Shown in pieces: positions 5,453 to 8,577 of a stretch of 8,577 nucleotides of DNA; the first letter of the stretch is position 1, and every line of letters starts with the position of its first letter. The DNA comes from JBCCFK01 sp965262315 (GTDB lineage: Bacteria; Actinomycetota; Acidimicrobiia; Acidimicrobiales; UBA8592): NCBI GenBank assembly GCA_965262315.1, contig CBDHFJ010000143.1, positions 1 to 8,577 on the forward strand, given 5' to 3'. The notes under the pieces were generated by a model. It did not search any database. It was not told the origin of the DNA and was given only the letters and a program-made list of their open reading frames with translations. Position numbers and translations under genes: made by a program.

Positions 5453-5865
5453 ATGGCCGCGCTCCCCCAGCCCATCTCGCTCGACGCCGCGTTCCAGGCA
5501 CTCGAGTTCCTCCCCGACCGCAAGCCCGGCGACGAGAGCGACGCCGATGCCTCCGGCGGTGCGGCCTGGTACGACCGGCTGACCGACTACCGCGACGGGG
5601 CGGCGTTCGTCGTCCACTATGCGGGCGATTCCGAATGGGAACGCCACGGCGGGCGGCGACGAGGTCGTGCATCGTCGTCGAGGGCAGCACCACGATGACC
5701 ATGGTCATCGACGGCCAGGACGTGTCACTGCACAACCTGCGCTCGATGGAGATGATCATCGTTCCCCAGGGCGTGTGGCACCGGTTCCACACGCCCGACG
5801 GCGCCAAGATCATGACGATCACGCCGACGCCGACCGAGCACCGGCTCGATCACCCGCTCCCCTGA
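5453..5865 (+). pseudogene. Cupin-domain protein broken by two +1 frameshifts
   Basis: Read with two frame corrections, this is a single-domain cupin of about 136 residues. From the ATG at 5453 the frame encodes an N-terminal part ending in HYAGDSEWERH (to 5647). The reading then has to move by one base to continue with GGDEVV (5652-5669), and by one more base to continue with IVVEGSTTMTMVIDG (from 5671) through to the stop at 5863-5865. The assembled order WERH..GGDE..VVEG is cupin motif 1, and VPQGVWHRFHTPDG followed by TPTPTEH is motif 2, as in small actinobacterial cupins. Removing two bases makes the length an exact multiple of three. Metal-ligand candidates are the His of WERH, the Glu of GGDE and the His residues of WHRFH. 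The cause could be real decay or two sequencing/assembly errors in a GC-rich run; programmed shifting is much less likely. The substrate or role is unknown. A short leaderless-type -10 precedes the start. Confidence 0.75.
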
Positions 5866-5874
5866 GCGCCCGAC

Positions 5875-5894
5875 GTCGAGCACGATCGTGCGAC
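5875..5894. terminator. Weak hairpin between the convergent cupin and lipoprotein genes
   Basis: The palindrome GCACGATCGTGC (5880-5891) can fold as a 4-bp stem with a GATC loop. Past a two-base bulge, GTC (5875-5877) and GAC (5892-5894) add three pairs. It fills the 31-base gap between two convergent stop codons. The stem is short and lacks a T-run, so a terminator role is only possible. Confidence 0.3.
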
Positions 5895-5896
5895 TC

Positions 5897-7084
5897 CTAC
5901 TGCAGCGTGCCGATGTCGGCGTCGGTGATGCCGAGTGCATCGAGCGCCGGCTGCAGCGCGGCCCGGACCTCGTCGCCGTAGCCGTTGGCGCCGGGATCGG
6001 AGGCGAGGTCGAAGATGGCGTTGATGGCATCGGCGTCGGCACCGAGCGGGACCACGTACGCCTCGATGACCCGCCAGAAGGCGAGGCCCTCGGCCTGGTG
6101 CTCCTTGGCCTTTGTGTCATCGCCGTCGGCGAGGTCACCCTCGACGAGCGAGGCGTAGCGGATCGCCGCCTGCGAGTAGGTGATCGCGACATTGCGGATC
6201 ACCTCGGCAGCGGCCGCCTCCGCGCCGGCAGCGTCCTCGGCGAGCAGGGCGTCGCGGCCGTCGATCATTGCAGCCAGGATCGCCTCGTTGGCCTGGGCGG
6301 TGGATCCATCGGCGCCGGTGGTGCCGAAGTTGCCGGCGCGGGAGTTGCCGGTGGCGAAGGGCGAGCATCCGGGCTCGACGCCGTGGAAGAAGGCCCAGCC
6401 TTCGTCCCAATTGTGGACGGCGCCCGACTCGACGTCGAAGTCGCCGTCGACGGCCTTGGCGAGTGCCGTGTTCAGCTCGTGGACGACCCAGGCCACCATC
6501 GCCTGGTTCTGGATGCCCTTCTCGACACCCTGACCACGGACGGCGTCGTCCTGACCGTCGAAGATGCCGGTGCCGTCCAGTGCGGCGCCGATGAAGTCGT
6601 CGATGGGCGCCGGCGTTCCGTAGTACTCGTCGAGGCCGTGCAGCCGACCCTCGGCGGTGGCGAAGCCGGCGATGGTGCGGATGGAGCCGTCGCTGTTCAC
6701 CGAGTTGCCGCCCTCGCGGTAGATGGTGGCGACGGCCTCGAAGTCGCCGGCGTCGAGCAGGTCGCCGATGCCGCAGATGTCGGCGACCACCCGACGATGG
6801 GCGTCCACGTTGGATGCGTACTCGTAGCCACCGTCGGCGGCAGGCAACTCGTCGCCTGCCGCCACCGAGGAGCCCGACCCACTCGCCGATGCCGGGGCCG
6901 ACGCACTGCCCGAGGCCGAACCGCTCGCCGATGCGGAGCTCGAGGACCCCGAGTCGTCGGCGCCGTCGTCGGACGAGAGCTCGCGGACGGTGGCGCCGTC
7001 GTCGCCGCATCCGGCGGCGACGAGCAGCGAGAAGGCGGCAAACCCACCGAGGAGTGGGCGCACGAGACGGGAGGGGTGGTTCAT
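5897..7084 (-). CDS. Putative FEA1/H43-like lipoprotein
   Basis: This 395-residue exported lipoprotein has a type II signal peptide: Arg residues at 6 and 9, hydrophobic 11-24, lipobox VAAGC with the lipidated Cys at 26. Residues 35-75 are a low-complexity Ser/Ala/Gly linker that would hold the domain away from the membrane. From about 88 to 395 is one mostly helical domain. Its recognisable features are IYREGGNS (121-128), AVHNWDEGWAFFHG (222-235), CSPFATGNSRAGNFGT (240-255) and repeated His/Glu/Asp-rich helices. These recall bacterial relatives of the algal iron-assimilating/high-CO2-induced periplasmic protein FEA1/H43; I am matching from memory, so the name is tentative. C104 and C240 could pair. 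A remote link to imelysin-type periplasmic helical proteins is the alternative. The ATG at 7084 overlaps the glycosyltransferase stop codon (ATGA) and has ACAGGAG (7098-7092) seven bases before it, so translation is probably coupled. The 3' end converges on the broken cupin gene. Confidence 0.6.
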   Translation of the reverse strand: MNHPSRLVRPLLGGFAAFSLLVAAGCGDDGATVRELSSDDGADDSGSSSSASASGSASGSASAPASASGSGSSVAAGDELPAADGGYEYASNVDAHRRVVADICGIGDLLDAGDFEAVATIYREGGNSVNSDGSIRTIAGFATAEGRLHGLDEYYGTPAPIDDFIGAALDGTGIFDGQDDAVRGQGVEKGIQNQAMVAWVVHELNTALAKAVDGDFDVESGAVHNWDEGWAFFHGVEPGCSPFATGNSRAGNFGTTGADGSTAQANEAILAAMIDGRDALLAEDAAGAEAAAAEVIRNVAITYSQAAIRYASLVEGDLADGDDTKAKEHQAEGLAFWRVIEAYVVPLGADADAINAIFDLASDPGANGYGDEVRAALQPALDALGITDADIGTLQ

Positions 7085-8577
7085 CGGGTTGCTCCTGTGG
7101 TGGTGTTGAGTTCCCGGTAGACGGCCGGGATGACGTTGCGGAGGTACCGACCGAGCTTGATGAAGCTCTGGCCGGTCGTCCGGAAGTGGTAGCTGATCGG
7201 CACCTCCAGGTACCGGTAGCCCTTGCCGAGCAGGTCGAGGGTGATGACCTGCGCGTAGTTGAAGTCGTGGATGATCTCGGCGTCCGCTGCGGCAGCGGGC
7301 GAGAAGGCCCGGTACCCCGTCTGGCCGTCGCTGATGCGGCGGCGGGCCACGAAGGACAGCACCAGCGTGAGCACCTTGTTGCCGAAGCGACGGTGCGGGC
7401 GCATGTGCTCGATGGTCCCCAGGAACCGGCTGCCGACCACATAGTCGGCCTCCCCGGCCAGCACTGGGCGCACGAGGTTCTCGAGCTCCTCGGGTGGGTA
7501 TTCACCATCGGCGTCGCAGAAGACGACGACGGCCGCGCCACGGTCGACTCCCGCCTGCATGCCCACGCGAACCGCGGCGCCGAGGCCTCGGTTCTCGGGG
7601 AGTGACAGGACCTCCGCACCGGCAGCGCGGGCCCGCTCGGCGGTGGCGTCGGTCGAGCCGTCGTCGACGATCAGCACGTCGACCCGGCGCCCGAGCACCA
7701 CGTCGGGGGTCCGGCGGATGCAGGCCCCGACGGAGGCTTCCTCGTTGTGGGCCGGCATGAAGAGCAGGACCGGCGCGTCGGGGGCGACCGGTTCGGTGGT
7801 GCGCCGCTCGCCGGCCGATCCGAGGCGAAGGCGGCCGATGAGGGACGGTCCCGGCACGAACACCGCGACCAGACCGACGAGCAGCGAGTACGCGGTCTTC
7901 ACGGCGTGTGCGCTCAGGGCGGCAGCGAGGGCGAGCTCGGGATCGTGACCGAGGGCCACGTACGCGGCGACCGCGGCGGCTTCATAGGTCCCGATGCCAC
8001 CCGGGGCGATCGCGACCACCTGCGACGCGACGGCGACGGTGGTGACGAGCATGGCGTCGCTCCATGACGCGTCGATGCCCGCCCAGTGCGCCGACTGCCA
8101 GACGAGAGCCGACTCGAGGACCCACGCCAGCACCGACAGGCCGAGGGCGACCGGGCCGGGGAGCCGGACGTCCGGGCGGCGTCGTGCCACCCGGGAGAGC
8201 CACCTCCAGGCGAGCGCCAGTGCCGCGACGGTGAGCGCCAGCGCCAGCCAGGTCAGCATCCCCAGCACGTCGTAGAACGCGGCCGGCGCGACCAGGACGC
8301 CCAGACCCACGACGGCGAGCAGGTCGGCAGCGCGCAGCGTCACGGTCGACGCGGTGGCCGCCTCGACACCGGCGCCACCTCGCCGGACGACGCTGAGGAC
8401 ACGGAGCGGCTCGCCGAGCCGCAGCGGCAGGACGTGGTTACCGCCGAGGGCCACGTGGATCCCAGCGAGCGCCTGCCCGAACGACACCGTGGGCAGCACC
8501 CGCCGCCAGGCGATCGCCCGGAGGACGAATGCGGCACCGAACGAGGCCGTCACCAGGAGGACCATGCCGGGTTCGCG
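7081..8577 (-). CDS. Flippase-like membrane domain fused to a GT2 glycosyltransferase (5' end beyond the window)
   Basis: The frame is open to the right edge; counting from the first in-window ATG (8565) there are 494 residues. Residues 1-245 are a multi-helix membrane region of the LPG-synthase/flippase-like (YbhN/AglD2) type, with LPLRLGEPLRV (47-57) and APGGIGTYEAA (187-197) as family landmarks. Because that family normally starts one membrane helix earlier, the true start is probably outside the window. Residues 265-480 are a family-2 glycosyltransferase of the dolichyl-phosphate-mannose/DPM1 type: MPAHNEE (270-276), VLIVDDGSTDAT (297-308), the DxD-like CDADGEYPPEEL (350-361), VVGSRF (376-381), GQTGYRAF (414-421) and a C-terminal EVPISYHFRTTGQS (454-467). 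It likely transfers a sugar from a nucleotide donor to a polyprenyl-phosphate or lipid at the inner membrane face, with the membrane domain handling the lipid; the substrate is unknown. Its stop overlaps the lipoprotein start in ATGA, so the two form an operon. Confidence 0.85.
   Translation of the reverse strand, partial: REPGMVLLVTASFGAAFVLRAIAWRRVLPTVSFGQALAGIHVALGGNHVLPLRLGEPLRVLSVVRRGGAGVEAATASTVTLRAADLLAVVGLGVLVAPAAFYDVLGMLTWLALALTVAALALAWRWLSRVARRRPDVRLPGPVALGLSVLAWVLESALVWQSAHWAGIDASWSDAMLVTTVAVASQVVAIAPGGIGTYEAAAVAAYVALGHDPELALAAALSAHAVKTAYSLLVGLVAVFVPGPSLIGRLRLGSAGERRTTEPVAPDAPVLLFMPAHNEEASVGACIRRTPDVVLGRRVDVLIVDDGSTDATAERARAAGAEVLSLPENRGLGAAVRVGMQAGVDRGAAVVVFCDADGEYPPEELENLVRPVLAGEADYVVGSRFLGTIEHMRPHRRFGNKVLTLVLSFVARRRISDGQTGYRAFSPAAAADAEIIHDFNYAQVITLDLLGKGYRYLEVPISYHFRTTGQSFIKLGRYLRNVIPAVYRELNTTTGATR

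Noticed and set aside
5648..5671. Programmed ribosomal frameshifting in the cupin gene
   Set aside because: Two successive shifts would be needed, and neither site has a slippery heptamer or obvious stimulatory pseudoknot. Mutation or sequence error is simpler.
5888..7120. Plus-strand open frame of about 410 codons opposite the lipoprotein gene
   Set aside because: High-GC antisense shadow; the minus-strand frame has a lipobox, a Shine-Dalgarno and family motifs.

Overview
The window is GC-rich, gene-dense DNA with the habits of a high-GC actinobacterium. The signs are strong G/C third-position bias, several start codons lying 6-7 bases after a TANNNT -10 box (leaderless genes), a nickel superoxide dismutase with its dedicated protease, a DtxR/IdeR-type regulator, and two surface proteins ending in an LAxTG sorting signal (the class E sortase type of high-GC Actinobacteria). 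An acidimicrobial lineage would fit, but that placement is inference. I see no rRNA, tRNA, CRISPR array, insertion sequence or phage gene.

Layout. At the left edge is the 5' end of a RidA-like gene (minus). It is divergent from a secreted, Pro/Thr-repeat, LALTG-anchored surface protein (227-1030, plus). That gene's 3' end overlaps by 38 bases the end of a convergent sugar-nucleotide epimerase gene (993-1979, minus). The epimerase is divergent from a DtxR-family regulator (2100-2771, plus). A pair of strong hairpins (2792-2882) separates the regulator from a convergent fasciclin-domain surface protein with an LANTG anchor (2909-3658, minus). Next on the minus strand are a serine esterase (3925-4560) and sodN (4612-5034). 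sodX (5104-5442, plus) is divergent from sodN, and the two share a 69-base promoter region with a 13-base palindrome. A leaderless cupin gene follows sodX, but its frame is broken twice (5453-5865). The right third is a minus-strand pair: a flippase-like/GT2 glycosyltransferase fusion that runs off the right edge (7081-8577), coupled by an ATGA overlap to an FEA1/H43-like lipoprotein (5897-7084).

How the genes may work together. SodX should trim the 14-residue SodN leader to expose the nickel-binding His-Cys hook, so those two genes form a functional unit. The regulator, SodN and the FEA1-like lipoprotein give the window a metal/oxidative-stress flavour, but no direct regulatory link is visible. 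The two LAxTG proteins, the lipoprotein and the membrane glycosyltransferase are envelope functions.

The points most worth a second look are: a SodN whose hook has Tyr instead of Pro at mature position 5 together with Phe instead of Tyr at position 62; the shared sodN/sodX palindrome over both candidate -10 boxes; the twice-frameshifted cupin; a DtxR-type regulator lacking the usual Cys/Glu metal ligand; and the flippase-GT2 fusion coupled to an FEA1-like lipoprotein.
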